NCBI RefSeq assembly: GCF_000241325.1
Contig: NZ_BAEI01000044.1
Location: forward strand, 1 to 64,000
Direction: 5' to 3'
DNA from: Gordonia polyisoprenivorans NBRC 16320 = JCM 10675
GTDB lineage: Bacteria > Actinomycetota > Actinomycetes > Mycobacteriales > Mycobacteriaceae
Length of the DNA: 64,000 nucleotides
This document shows positions 43,908-52,052 of this stretch, in pieces. Numbering within the stretch: position 1 is the first letter of the stretch; the number at the start of each line of letters is the position of its first letter. A program made the position numbers and the translations under genes. A model generated the notes under the pieces. It ran no database searches, was not told the origin of the DNA, and saw nothing but the letters and a program-made list of their open reading frames with translations.

Positions 43908-44746
43908 CCGCAACACCCGGGCGTCAACTGGCCACCGGTCGCACCGCCGACATCTTCGAGTGGGATCCCGACCGGGTCGTCAAGGTGTTCACCGGGGCCC
44001 TCGACGACGCCGCCATCGCCACCGAGGTCCGCGATTCGATCGAGGCGAATACGTTGGGCATCACCCCGATTCGCTGTCACGGCCCCGCTGCGCTCGACGA
44101 CGGGCGGGTCGGAATCGTCTTCGATCGTCTCCACGGGGTGGCCCTCACCACCGTCGCCGAACGACGCCCCTACCGCATCCCGGCGGTGGCCCGGATGCTC
44201 GCCGCCGAGCACGCCCGCATCCACGCCGCCCGCAGCGACGTCTTCCCCGATGTGCGGGAGGTGGCCGTCTCGCTGCTCGACACCGCTCCGTTGTCCGACC
44301 TCGACGACCCCGAACGCGACGTGCTGCGCCGTCGAATCCGCGCACTGCCGAGTGGTGATTCGGTGCTGCACCTGGACTTCCATCCGCTCAACGTGTTCGA
44401 ACACGACGGCGGACTGGCCACGATCGACTGGCAGTCGGCAGCGCTCGGCGACCCCGCCGCCGACGTCGCCGCGACGTCCTTGCTGTTCACCGAAGCCGAA
44501 TTGTTCCCCGGTATCTCGGCGCTGCAACGCGTTGTCTACCAATCGGTTCGGCGGGTGATGTTGCGGTTCTACCTCGCCGAGTACCAACGTCGCACCGGCA
44601 TCGGACCCGAGCGGATCGAACCGTGGATGACCACTGCCCGCATCCTGCGTCTGGGTTGGCTCAACGTCGAGAGCGAACGTACCGATCTACTCGCCCGCAT
44701 CCGGGCCGACCTCGGCGGGGCCGATCCTTCCGGGACCGGCCGATGA
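43904..44746 (+). CDS. APH-fold phosphotransferase (small-molecule kinase)
   Basis: A 280-residue kinase-like protein: TGRTADIFEWDPDRVVKVF as nucleotide loop and Lys, VLHLDFHPLNVF as the catalytic loop (HxDxxxxN), and TIDWQSAALGDPAADVA as the metal loop. APH-fold kinases act on sugars, choline or aminoglycosides. Its place between an aldolase and a GlpD-like enzyme argues for sugar or polyol phosphorylation rather than drug resistance, though that is inference. It overlaps both neighbours by ATGA. Confidence 0.8.
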   Translation: MTATPGRQLATGRTADIFEWDPDRVVKVFTGALDDAAIATEVRDSIEANTLGITPIRCHGPAALDDGRVGIVFDRLHGVALTTVAERRPYRIPAVARMLAAEHARIHAARSDVFPDVREVAVSLLDTAPLSDLDDPERDVLRRRIRALPSGDSVLHLDFHPLNVFEHDGGLATIDWQSAALGDPAADVAATSLLFTEAELFPGISALQRVVYQSVRRVMLRFYLAEYQRRTGIGPERIEPWMTTARILRLGWLNVESERTDLLARIRADLGGADPSGTGR

Positions 44747-46350
44747 GTCCCGCACCCCGGTTGCGGCGCAACGACTTCGGCGGTCGCACGACGACGGTCG
44801 ACGTCCTGGTCATCGGTGGCGGCATCACCGGTGCGGCGATCGCCTATGAAGCGGCGAGCCGCGGACTCGACGTCGCGCTCGTCGAACGGTCCGATTTCGG
44901 CGGTGCGACGTCGGCGGCGACGGGCAAACTGATCCACGGCGGACTGCGATACCTCAAGCAGTTCGATATCCGGCTGGTGCGCGAATCCCTGGCGGAGCGG
45001 CGGACCCTGATGTCGATCGCCCCGAACCTGGTCTCACCGATCCCGATGGTGCTGCCCGATCCCGGCATCGTCGAACGCCTCGGACTGACTACCTACGACC
45101 TCCTCTCGGCCGACCGCAACCGGATCGGCGATCCGACCAAACACATTCCGCGCCATCGCATTCTCGATCACGACGAGCTCGCCGCGCGCGGCCTGGCCGA
45201 CCTGCATTCCGGCGCCCTGTTCCACGACGCGATGATGGCCTTCCCCGAACGCCTCACCCTGGCCTTCCTGCGCAGTGCCGCCGAGCACGGGGCCCTTGTC
45301 GCCAATGGTGTTGCGGTGCAAACGATCATCGGTGGCGGTGGACGTGTGGTCGGGGCGCACATCTGCGATCGGCTGACCGGGGAGGTCGGTGAGGTGCGCG
45401 CCCGCGTCACCGTCAACGCGACCGGGCCGTGGGCGCGCGACGTGCTAGCGGGCAGTCCGCTCACCGAAACCCTCGCCGGACCACCGCCGACGGTCCGGTC
45501 CGAAGGCATCTATCTCGTCACCCGTGAACTGTCGACGACGATGGTGCTCACCGTTTCCGGGCACGGACATTTCAGTTTCGCGCCGTGGCGTGGGCTCTCA
45601 CTGATCGGGCCGACCGAGACCCCGTACCGGGGCGCGGTCGAGGACTGGCGACTGACTCGCGCGTCGATCGAGACCTTCCTCGACGCGATCAACTCCGCAT
45701 CGATGGTCCCGGTCCGGCTCGATCTCGACGACGTCGTCGCGGCCTACGGCGGCTTGCGACCACTGACCGAGCAGAACGGCGAGGACACCTACAACGCCAG
45801 TCGCGCTTCGGAACTCGTCGACCACCGCAGGGACGGACTCGCCGGCATCGTCACCGCGACGGGCGGCAAGTACACCAATTCGCGGGCCTTCGCACAGAAG
45901 GCGGTCACCACGCTGAGCGAGCGTGAGGGACTGTCGGTACGCCGGAGTTCCAGCGCGTCAACACTTCTCGCGGGCTGCCTACCCACCGGCGAGCACGTCC
46001 GGCAGGCCGGCGGGCTCGATGCACGGACGGTCGCGATCGTCGAGCAGATCTTTGGCAGCGACGCCGACGACGTGCTGGCGCGGGCGATCGAGCGCCCGGA
46101 CCTGGCGCGCACGGTCACCCACGACGGCATCCCCCTGGCGGCCGTGGCCCACTCCGCGCGACACGAATCGCCTCGCACCCTGCTCGATCTGCTACTGCGA
46201 CGCACCGGTATCGGGACGGTGGGTCGGCCCGCCGACGACGACCTCACCGAGATGGCACAGATCGCCGGCGCCGAGCTCGGATGGGACGCGGCGCGGATCA
46301 CCCGAGAGATCGCCGATGCGCGCGCCGGCCTGGGCGTCCCGGTGGATTGA
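44743..46350 (+). CDS. FAD-dependent glycerol-3-phosphate dehydrogenase-like protein
   Basis: A 535-residue flavoprotein. The FAD site VLVIGGGITGAAIAYEAASRG is followed by SAATGKLIHGGLRYL, the GlpD signature. The C-terminal domain (about 390-535) is the GlpD helical cap. It could oxidise glycerol 3-phosphate or a related polyol phosphate and pass electrons to quinone. In the third place of the operon it may act on the kinase product before the aldolase splits it, as EryB does for erythritol phosphate. Confidence 0.83.
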   Translation: MSPAPRLRRNDFGGRTTTVDVLVIGGGITGAAIAYEAASRGLDVALVERSDFGGATSAATGKLIHGGLRYLKQFDIRLVRESLAERRTLMSIAPNLVSPIPMVLPDPGIVERLGLTTYDLLSADRNRIGDPTKHIPRHRILDHDELAARGLADLHSGALFHDAMMAFPERLTLAFLRSAAEHGALVANGVAVQTIIGGGGRVVGAHICDRLTGEVGEVRARVTVNATGPWARDVLAGSPLTETLAGPPPTVRSEGIYLVTRELSTTMVLTVSGHGHFSFAPWRGLSLIGPTETPYRGAVEDWRLTRASIETFLDAINSASMVPVRLDLDDVVAAYGGLRPLTEQNGEDTYNASRASELVDHRRDGLAGIVTATGGKYTNSRAFAQKAVTTLSEREGLSVRRSSSASTLLAGCLPTGEHVRQAGGLDARTVAIVEQIFGSDADDVLARAIERPDLARTVTHDGIPLAAVAHSARHESPRTLLDLLLRRTGIGTVGRPADDDLTEMAQIAGAELGWDAARITREIADARAGLGVPVD

Positions 46351-46396
46351 CTGGGTCGTCGGGAATAGGCCCTGGTGGGTCGGCCTTGACAGGGAT

Positions 46397-46774
46397 ATGA
46401 GTACACACGAGATCACTCTCGAGAACTTCGGAGCCACCGTCGAACAGGACGGCATCGTGCTCCTCGATTTCTGGGCCGGCTGGTGCGGGCCCTGCCGCCA
46501 ATTCGCGCCGGTCTTCGACAAGGCCGCCCAAGCCCACCCCGACATCACCTTCGGCAAGATCGACACCGAGGCGCAGCAGCAGCTCGCCGGGAGCCTGGGT
46601 ATCCGTTCGATCCCCACGCTGATGGCCTTCCGCGACGGCGTCCTCGTCTTCAATCAGCCCGGCGCGCTACCCGCAGCGCAGTTCGAGCAACTCATCGACG
46701 CCGTGGAGGGCCTCGACATGGACGAGGTCCGCGCCGAGATCGCGAAGTCGGAGTCGGATCAGGCCTCGTCCTGA
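46397..46774 (+). CDS. trxA: thioredoxin
   Basis: A 125-residue thioredoxin with the active site WAGWCGPCRQF near residue 31 and the cis-proline segment RSIPTLMAF. The C-terminal extension (MDEVRAEIAKSESDQASS) is longer than in E. coli TrxA. It reduces protein disulfides in the cytoplasm. AGGG precedes the ATG. Its 3' end overlaps the convergent tetR gene by 16 bp. Confidence 0.92.
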   Translation: MSTHEITLENFGATVEQDGIVLLDFWAGWCGPCRQFAPVFDKAAQAHPDITFGKIDTEAQQQLAGSLGIRSIPTLMAFRDGVLVFNQPGALPAAQFEQLIDAVEGLDMDEVRAEIAKSESDQASS

Positions 46775-47400
46775 CCGCTCTCCACAGTCGGCGCGAGGTA
46801 GGCGACGATGGCGTCGGCGAGTCCGCGACGCGCGACGTCGAGGTCGCTGTAGCTGCCGAGTTGTTTCTCCGAGACCAGCCCCCGCATTGCGCCGGGTAAG
46901 AAGGCGGCCACCGCCGTCACACGCTGTGGGTCGATCGTGAGATCGCCGAATGCGTTCTGGCAGGCGGTGTTCCACTGCGGCGCCCACGAGCGCAGTTCGG
47001 TGGCGGTCTGCGGGTAGAGGCGTTCGAGTTCTGCGGACTCGCGCGGCAGAGCGGCGCGCAGGGTCTCGATCGCGCGCGAGTCCGGCGCGGTGAGTCCCTC
47101 GTACATCAGGTCGACGATGGCGTGAACACGCTCGCGCAGCGAGGTGTGGTGGTCGAAGGCGCGCACCGGTAGGGTGCCCCGGCGCTCCGCGGTACGGCGC
47201 AACACCGCCGCCCAGAGTCCGTCGATGTCGCCGAACTGGTATTTGACCGCTCCCCAGGTCGCCCCGATGTCCTTGGCGATGCGGTTGCCCGAGACCGATC
47301 CCGGATCACCGGTGGCCAACGACGCCACCGCGGCGTCGAGCATCGCGTCGCGTGTGGCCTGTCCCCGCTTGTTGGGGCGACGCACCGCAGCCTCTGTCAT
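46759..47400 (-). CDS. TetR-family regulator of the Rieske operon
   Basis: A 213-residue protein; helix-turn-helix in residues 12-60 (QATRDAMLDAAVASLATGD, GNRIAKDIGATWGAVKYQFGD) and a helical ligand domain. The ATG at 47400 is taken because upstream codons run through a 12-bp-arm dyad at 47430-47466. That dyad lies between this gene and the divergent Rieske oxygenase gene, giving a clear regulator/target pair. The inducer is unknown. Confidence 0.85.
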   Translation of the reverse strand: MTEAAVRRPNKRGQATRDAMLDAAVASLATGDPGSVSGNRIAKDIGATWGAVKYQFGDIDGLWAAVLRRTAERRGTLPVRAFDHHTSLRERVHAIVDLMYEGLTAPDSRAIETLRAALPRESAELERLYPQTATELRSWAPQWNTACQNAFGDLTIDPQRVTAVAAFLPGAMRGLVSEKQLGSYSDLDVARRGLADAIVAYLAPTVESGQDEA

Positions 47401-47429
47401 GATCTGGAGCCTACTGCGCGAGGCTTTTC

Positions 47430-47466
47430 GTAGAACCCTCTTGTATTTTTTCGTAGAGGGTTCTAC
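47430..47466. promoter_or_regulatory. TetR operator between regulator and Rieske gene
   Basis: GTAGAACCCTCT-N13-AGAGGGTTCTAC, a perfect dyad with 12-bp arms, 30 bp from the tetR start and 65 bp from the oxygenase GTG. The AT-rich spacer may hold a -10 region. Confidence 0.78.
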
Positions 47467-47530
47467 TTTTCTGGTGGGAATATCGCTCGCGACAGCCCGC
47501 GGGCGAGGCGAACTGCCGGAAGGACCCGAG

Positions 47531-48601
47531 GTGGCCAAGACTCCGTTGTCGATGGAACCGACCGGCTGGTTCCAGGTCGCGTGGTCGGCGGAGATCGAGG
47601 TCGGCGCGGTTGTCCGGATGACCTATTTCGGCCAGGAGATGGTCGCGTGGCGGTCGGCGTCGGGCCGGGTCTCGGTCTTCGACGCCTACTGCGAACATCT
47701 CGGCGCCCACCTCGGATACGGCGGACATGTCGAGGGCGAGAACCTCGAGTGCCCGTTTCACGGCTGGCAGTGGAACAGCGAAGGGCGCAACGTGTGCATC
47801 CCGTACGAGGCGCGCCCGAACAAGGGCCGCCGTATCCGTAGTCACCCGGTCGTCGAGCGCAACGAGTCGATCTGGATCTGGTACGACAAGCACGGTCGCG
47901 CACCGTATTTCGAGGTGCCCGACATCTTCACCGCGTTCGGGGACGACGCCGACGCCGCGCGTCGCTACTATCCGCCGGTGCCCGCGGCGATCCGCTGTTG
48001 GCGCGGGCTCGAGCTGCACCCGCAGTACGTGCTGGAGAACGGCGTCGATTTCGCGCATTTCCTCTTCGTGCACAAGACACCGTTCATGCCGGAGTTCACC
48101 CGGCACGACTTCGACGGCCCGGTGTCCTATGTCGACTTCACCATCGCGTTCGAGGAGGGTAAGACCCTCGAGAATGCCGGCAGCGGAGTCTATTCCATCA
48201 ACGCCGGGCTCGGCTGCTCGGTGACGAGGTCCTGGGGCATGATCGAGAACCGGACGATGCCCGCGGTCACCCCGGTCGACGAGCACACCTGCGACGTCCG
48301 GTTCACCGTGTGGATCGGCCGCAAACCCGGCGAGGAGAACGCCACCGGGATGACCCCCTACGGGCAGACGATGGCCGACCTGGTCATCGAGCAGTTCGCC
48401 GCCGACGTCGAGATCTGGTCGCACCAGCGCTACTCCGACCCACCGGCGTTGTCCCGCAAGGAGTTCGCCGGGTTCACCGCCCTTCGACGCTGGGCTGAGC
48501 AGTTCTACCCCGACGGCGAGGATCTGGGAACCGACCCACGCATGCCGCACAGTGGGGCCATCGTTCCGTTGCATCCGTCCGCGCACGTGACCAGCGCCTG
48601 A
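47531..48601 (+). CDS. Rieske non-heme iron oxygenase, terminal component
   Basis: A 356-residue oxygenase. The Rieske [2Fe-2S] ligands are C54, H56, C74 and H77 (CEHLG and CPFHGW). The mononuclear iron motif N170-x2-D173-x2-H176-x4-H181 is complete. It hydroxylates an aromatic, steroid or other ring substrate with electrons from a ferredoxin reductase that is not encoded here; size and layout resemble KshA-type single-component oxygenases. The GTG start follows GGAAGGACCC. The next gene, 35 bp downstream, is a reductase-like protein. Confidence 0.87.
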   Translation: MAKTPLSMEPTGWFQVAWSAEIEVGAVVRMTYFGQEMVAWRSASGRVSVFDAYCEHLGAHLGYGGHVEGENLECPFHGWQWNSEGRNVCIPYEARPNKGRRIRSHPVVERNESIWIWYDKHGRAPYFEVPDIFTAFGDDADAARRYYPPVPAAIRCWRGLELHPQYVLENGVDFAHFLFVHKTPFMPEFTRHDFDGPVSYVDFTIAFEEGKTLENAGSGVYSINAGLGCSVTRSWGMIENRTMPAVTPVDEHTCDVRFTVWIGRKPGEENATGMTPYGQTMADLVIEQFAADVEIWSHQRYSDPPALSRKEFAGFTALRRWAEQFYPDGEDLGTDPRMPHSGAIVPLHPSAHVTSA

Positions 48602-48636
48602 TCCCCGACACCACACCACGGCGAGAGGTAATCCCG

Positions 48637-49716
48637 ATGAGCCTTCCCATCCGCGTATTCCAGGTCGCCACCGGCAATCTGGGCACCGAGACCATCAGCC
48701 GCATCCAGCGCCACCCGGATCTCGAGCTCGTCGGGCTGCACTGCTACACCGAGGACAAGATCGGCCGCGACGCCGGTGAGATCGTCGGGATGGAACCGAT
48801 CGGAGTGCGCGCCACCGGGTCCGTCGCGGAGATCATCGCCGCGCGCCCGGACGTGGTGACCTTTCACGGTGTCTTCCCCGACGAAGACCTCTACGTGGCG
48901 GTCCTCGAAGCGGGGATCGACGTCGTGACCACCGCCGACTGGATCACCGGCTACCACCGCGACACCAACCACCCGCATCCATCGGGGCGACGCGTCAGCG
49001 AGGTGATCGCCGATGCTTGCGCACGTGGCGGGGCAACCTTCTACGGGACCGGGATGAATCCGGGGCTTTGTCAGATCCTCGGCATCGTCAATTCCGCCGA
49101 CGTCGCCGACATCGAGAACATCACCGTGACCGAGTCGGTCGACGTGTCCTGCCATCACTCCGCGCAGACCTGGCGAGAAGTGGGTTACGGCCTGCCCGTG
49201 GATGATCCGCGTCTGCCGGACATGTTGTACAAATACACCGCGGTCTTCGCCGACTCGGTGTATCTGATGGCCGACGCCTTCGACCTCCCACTCGACGAGG
49301 TCACGTTCGGCTATGAGCTCGGCGCCTGCACCAAGGACGTCGATCTCGGCTGGTATCAGCTACCGAAGGGATCGTTGGGCGGCAGCTACATCCGGTATCA
49401 GGGCATGGTCGGCGGGGTCCCGCGTGTGGAGTCCCACCTCGAGTGGCAGATGACGCCGCACACCGATCCCTCGTGGGACATCAAGGGCTGCTACCTGACT
49501 CAGATCCAGGGCGATCCCTGTGTCTACAACAAGCACATGATCTTCCCGCGGCCCGGCGTCGATCTCTCCGATCCGCAGAATTTCGCGTCGATCGGGATGA
49601 CGGTCACCGGAATGCCCGCGCTGCATGCGATCCGCACGGTCGTCGCCGCGCCGCCCGGTATCGTCACCAGCGCCGACCTGCCACTGCGTGCGTTCGCCGG
49701 ACGCTTCGCCGGTTGA
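48637..49716 (+). CDS. dihydrodipicolinate-reductase-like NAD(P)-binding protein
   Basis: A 359-residue protein with a Rossmann start (RVFQVATGNLGTETISRIQ) and DapB-like central segments (VVTFHGVFPDEDLYVAVLEAG), plus a long extra C-terminal domain. Such proteins are annotated as dihydrodipicolinate reductase but occur in catabolic clusters in Gordonia and mycobacteria, so lysine synthesis is not implied. It shares the TetR-controlled transcript with the Rieske oxygenase and may process its product. A strong hairpin follows 28 bp after the stop. Confidence 0.78.
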   Translation: MSLPIRVFQVATGNLGTETISRIQRHPDLELVGLHCYTEDKIGRDAGEIVGMEPIGVRATGSVAEIIAARPDVVTFHGVFPDEDLYVAVLEAGIDVVTTADWITGYHRDTNHPHPSGRRVSEVIADACARGGATFYGTGMNPGLCQILGIVNSADVADIENITVTESVDVSCHHSAQTWREVGYGLPVDDPRLPDMLYKYTAVFADSVYLMADAFDLPLDEVTFGYELGACTKDVDLGWYQLPKGSLGGSYIRYQGMVGGVPRVESHLEWQMTPHTDPSWDIKGCYLTQIQGDPCVYNKHMIFPRPGVDLSDPQNFASIGMTVTGMPALHAIRTVVAAPPGIVTSADLPLRAFAGRFAG

Positions 49717-49743
49717 GCCTCGCGCGCAGGCATCGTCAGACAG

Positions 49744-49782
49744 CGACATGCCCCGATCCTCACCGAGGATCGGGGCATGTCG
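49744..49782. terminator. bidirectional hairpin terminator
   Basis: CGACATGCCCCGATCCTC, loop ACC, then the exact reverse complement (18-bp arms). It lies after the reductase-like gene on the plus strand and 9 bp after the small minus-strand ORF, so it can end both. Confidence 0.8.
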
Positions 49783-49791
49783 CGTGATGTT

Positions 49792-49878
49792 CTACTTGAC
49801 GCCGCTGAAGATGTACTGCAGCACAGCGAGCACGGTGTCGTTGGATTGGATCGCGTTCCACAAGATGTTGTCGATCAT
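49792..49878 (-). CDS. 28-residue peptide gene
   Basis: ATG at 49878, five bases after GGGGGAG, opens a 28-codon frame ending TAG at 49792. It starts MIDNILWNAIQSNDT and ends YIFSGVK. The peptide is mostly hydrophobic with spaced polar residues and one Trp, so a membrane or amphipathic peptide is likely. A -35/-10-like pair (TTCAAC, 16 bp, TATTCT) lies upstream and a hairpin terminator follows at once. The unit looks complete: promoter, SD, ORF and terminator. No family recognised; tiny channel-forming proteins of Corynebacterium are only a loose parallel. Confidence 0.6.
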   Translation of the reverse strand: MIDNILWNAIQSNDTVLAVLQYIFSGVK

Positions 49879-49987
49879 GATGGCTCCCCCTTTCACGTGA
49901 GACAGGACCACAGAATACAGAACAAACCTGACAGTTGAACCCCGGACTGTAACGTCGAGCAGCGATCAGGTCGTCACCGATATGTCG

Positions 49988-51115
49988 TCACCAATCGGGG
50001 CCTTCCCGTTCCGGACGTACACCGTGGTAGATCCCACGCCGCACGATGACCGGCCAGAGCACTCTCTCGACCGCCCACGCGGGGAACCGGAACGCGCGGC
50101 CGTTCGGCGCGAACACCTGCAGACCGTCGCTCTGCGGGCCGAGAACCGACCCCCACCGTCGGGGTGGCGGCCGATAGGTCCGCAGCCGGCCGCCCCGTAG
50201 GTGGGCACGGACGTTGTGGGCGACCAGCCGGTCGGCGCGATTGCGTGCCGACGACCTCAGCGGATCGGTGGCGGCGACGTCGCCGACAGCGAAGATGTTC
50301 GGATACAACGGGTTCTGCAGGGTCGGCGTCACCTGCACGAAGCCGTCGTCGTCGAGCAGCGCAGTCGGCAGTCCGTCGGTGTTGGGGGCGGTGCGGCCGA
50401 CCGCCCACACCACGAGGTCGGCCTGCGCCGGGGGCTGGCCGGTGGACCAGTGCACGGTGCCTGCGTCGAGTCGGGTCGTGTCGACGTCGTCGAGGACGGC
50501 GCGATGGTCGGGGTGCAGTCGAACACCAGCGCGTTCGAGACGTTCACCGACGGTGCGCCAGGTGCGCGGATGATGCGTCCGCAACGGCGATGGACCGGGA
50601 AAATACAAGTCCACCTTGGTATCCGGGCTGTGGGCGGCAATGTTGGCGGCCGCACTGACCGCCGACGCCCCGCCGCCGACGACGATCACCGAACGCGCCT
50701 GGCGGACCTGCCGATGATGGTCGGCCAATTCCGCGGACACCTGCCCCTCGTCGCGGAACCGAGTGGTCCGCCAGAATCCGTTGGTGACACCGGTCGCGAT
50801 GACCAGGGCGTCATACGACTCGTCGAGGGTCGTGCCGTCGGGCCGGGCGACGGTGAGTCGCCGCACGTCGGGGTCCAGTGACGTGATGCGTCCGTGCACG
50901 ATCGTGGCGGCGTCGAGCGCGCGATATCGCCGGTAGGGCAACGCATATTCGTGTGCCCACGCCTCGGGACGGGTCAACCGCATGCCGAGTTCCTGCCCGC
51001 TGATCAGACCCGGTGCGACGGTGATCCCGACGACGTCGGCGCGACGTGCGAGGTGGATCGCAGTGAGGGTGCCGGTGTCGCCGAGCCCGGCGATCACCAC
51101 CCGTGGTCTGCTCAC
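49988..51115 (-). CDS. FAD/NAD(P)-dependent oxidoreductase (NDH-2-like)
   Basis: A 375-residue flavoprotein with two Rossmann folds: VVIAGLGDTGTLTAIHLARR at the start and SVIVVGGGASAVSAAANIA near residue 140, then NIFAVGDVAATD for FAD. It resembles type II NADH dehydrogenase or AIF-like enzymes. The first fold has GLGDTG instead of GxGxxG with a second glycine, a small deviation. It starts at GTG 51115 overlapping the upstream gene by GTGA. Electron acceptor unknown. Confidence 0.82.
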   Translation of the reverse strand: MSRPRVVIAGLGDTGTLTAIHLARRADVVGITVAPGLISGQELGMRLTRPEAWAHEYALPYRRYRALDAATIVHGRITSLDPDVRRLTVARPDGTTLDESYDALVIATGVTNGFWRTTRFRDEGQVSAELADHHRQVRQARSVIVVGGGASAVSAAANIAAHSPDTKVDLYFPGPSPLRTHHPRTWRTVGERLERAGVRLHPDHRAVLDDVDTTRLDAGTVHWSTGQPPAQADLVVWAVGRTAPNTDGLPTALLDDDGFVQVTPTLQNPLYPNIFAVGDVAATDPLRSSARNRADRLVAHNVRAHLRGGRLRTYRPPPRRWGSVLGPQSDGLQVFAPNGRAFRFPAWAVERVLWPVIVRRGIYHGVRPEREGPDW

Positions 51116-52005
51116 GCCGGATCGGTCTGCACGGTCGGTCGTGGTGGCCAGGGCACGAACTTCGACACCCGGCCGATCACTCTCGCATAGTCGGGGCGCC
51201 GGTCGAGGCTGCGCCGTTCCATCATCGGAATGCTGGCGCCGAGGAACATCGCCAGCATCACCACCGCGCCGACGAACATCCACCACGCATCGGAAGGAGC
51301 CGCCGCCACCCCGAACAACGCCAGCGAAAGCCAGAATCCGAACTCGCCGAAGTAATTCGGGTGTCGCGACCACGACCACACCCCGCGATCCATGACCGCT
51401 CCGGGCGAGGCCGTCGCAACGAACGCATGCAGCTGACGATCGGCGACGGTCTCGAGACCAAGTGCGGCCACCCCGACCACCAGCGCGACCGCGGTCAGCC
51501 ACGGCGCCTCGGTATCGGGTTGGCGCACTGCGATGTAGGCGGGCATCAGCGCGAGGAACACCTGCAGCGTCGGGATCAGATGAATCGCGGTGAGATCGAC
51601 GACGATCTCGCCGCGCCCGGCCTGATCGCGCAACATCGGGTACCGCCAGTCCTCATGGTGGAGTCCGGGAAACCCCTTGGCCCAGTTGACCGTCAGCCGG
51701 ATCGACCATGCCACGACCAGCGCGGTGAGCAGCCAGCAGTGCACCGCCCCGATTCCCGCGTCGCCGTCGACCCACCACCACACCACCAGCAGCGGCGGGA
51801 TCACACTCCAATACGCGTCGTAGAAGCTCGAATTGTGGTGTGCCCGACTGAAGATGAAGATCACCAGCGTCGCGAGGACGTCGGCGATCAACGCGTCCAA
51901 CCATGGCATCGACACGTGCGGACCCCACAAGAGCCAGACCAGACCGACCGCGATCGCGAGGGTGTAGGCGATTCCGATACGCAGGAAGCCGGCTGATCGA
52001 GTCAT
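51112..52005 (-). CDS. DUF1295 family membrane protein (steroid 5-alpha-reductase-like fold)
   Basis: A 297-residue protein with seven or eight membrane helices. The C-terminal motif WSRHPNYFGEFGFW is the hallmark of DUF1295/isoprenylcysteine methyltransferase-like proteins, where it binds NADPH or SAM. The frame is open back to 52056 but ATG 52005 begins MTRSAGFLRIGIAYTLAIAV. It is coupled to the flavoprotein gene (GTGA), so the two could form a membrane reductase pair. Confidence 0.82.
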   Translation of the reverse strand: MTRSAGFLRIGIAYTLAIAVGLVWLLWGPHVSMPWLDALIADVLATLVIFIFSRAHHNSSFYDAYWSVIPPLLVVWWWVDGDAGIGAVHCWLLTALVVAWSIRLTVNWAKGFPGLHHEDWRYPMLRDQAGRGEIVVDLTAIHLIPTLQVFLALMPAYIAVRQPDTEAPWLTAVALVVGVAALGLETVADRQLHAFVATASPGAVMDRGVWSWSRHPNYFGEFGFWLSLALFGVAAAPSDAWWMFVGAVVMLAMFLGASIPMMERRSLDRRPDYARVIGRVSKFVPWPPRPTVQTDPA

Positions 52006-52052
52006 CGGTCTGATCGTACGGGCGCACCCCGACGAGCATGCCCGAAACCAGC

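Noticed and set aside
47411..48619. 402-codon minus-strand frame opposite the Rieske gene
   Set aside because: The plus frame has complete Rieske and iron motifs; the minus frame is a shadow with no recognisable content.
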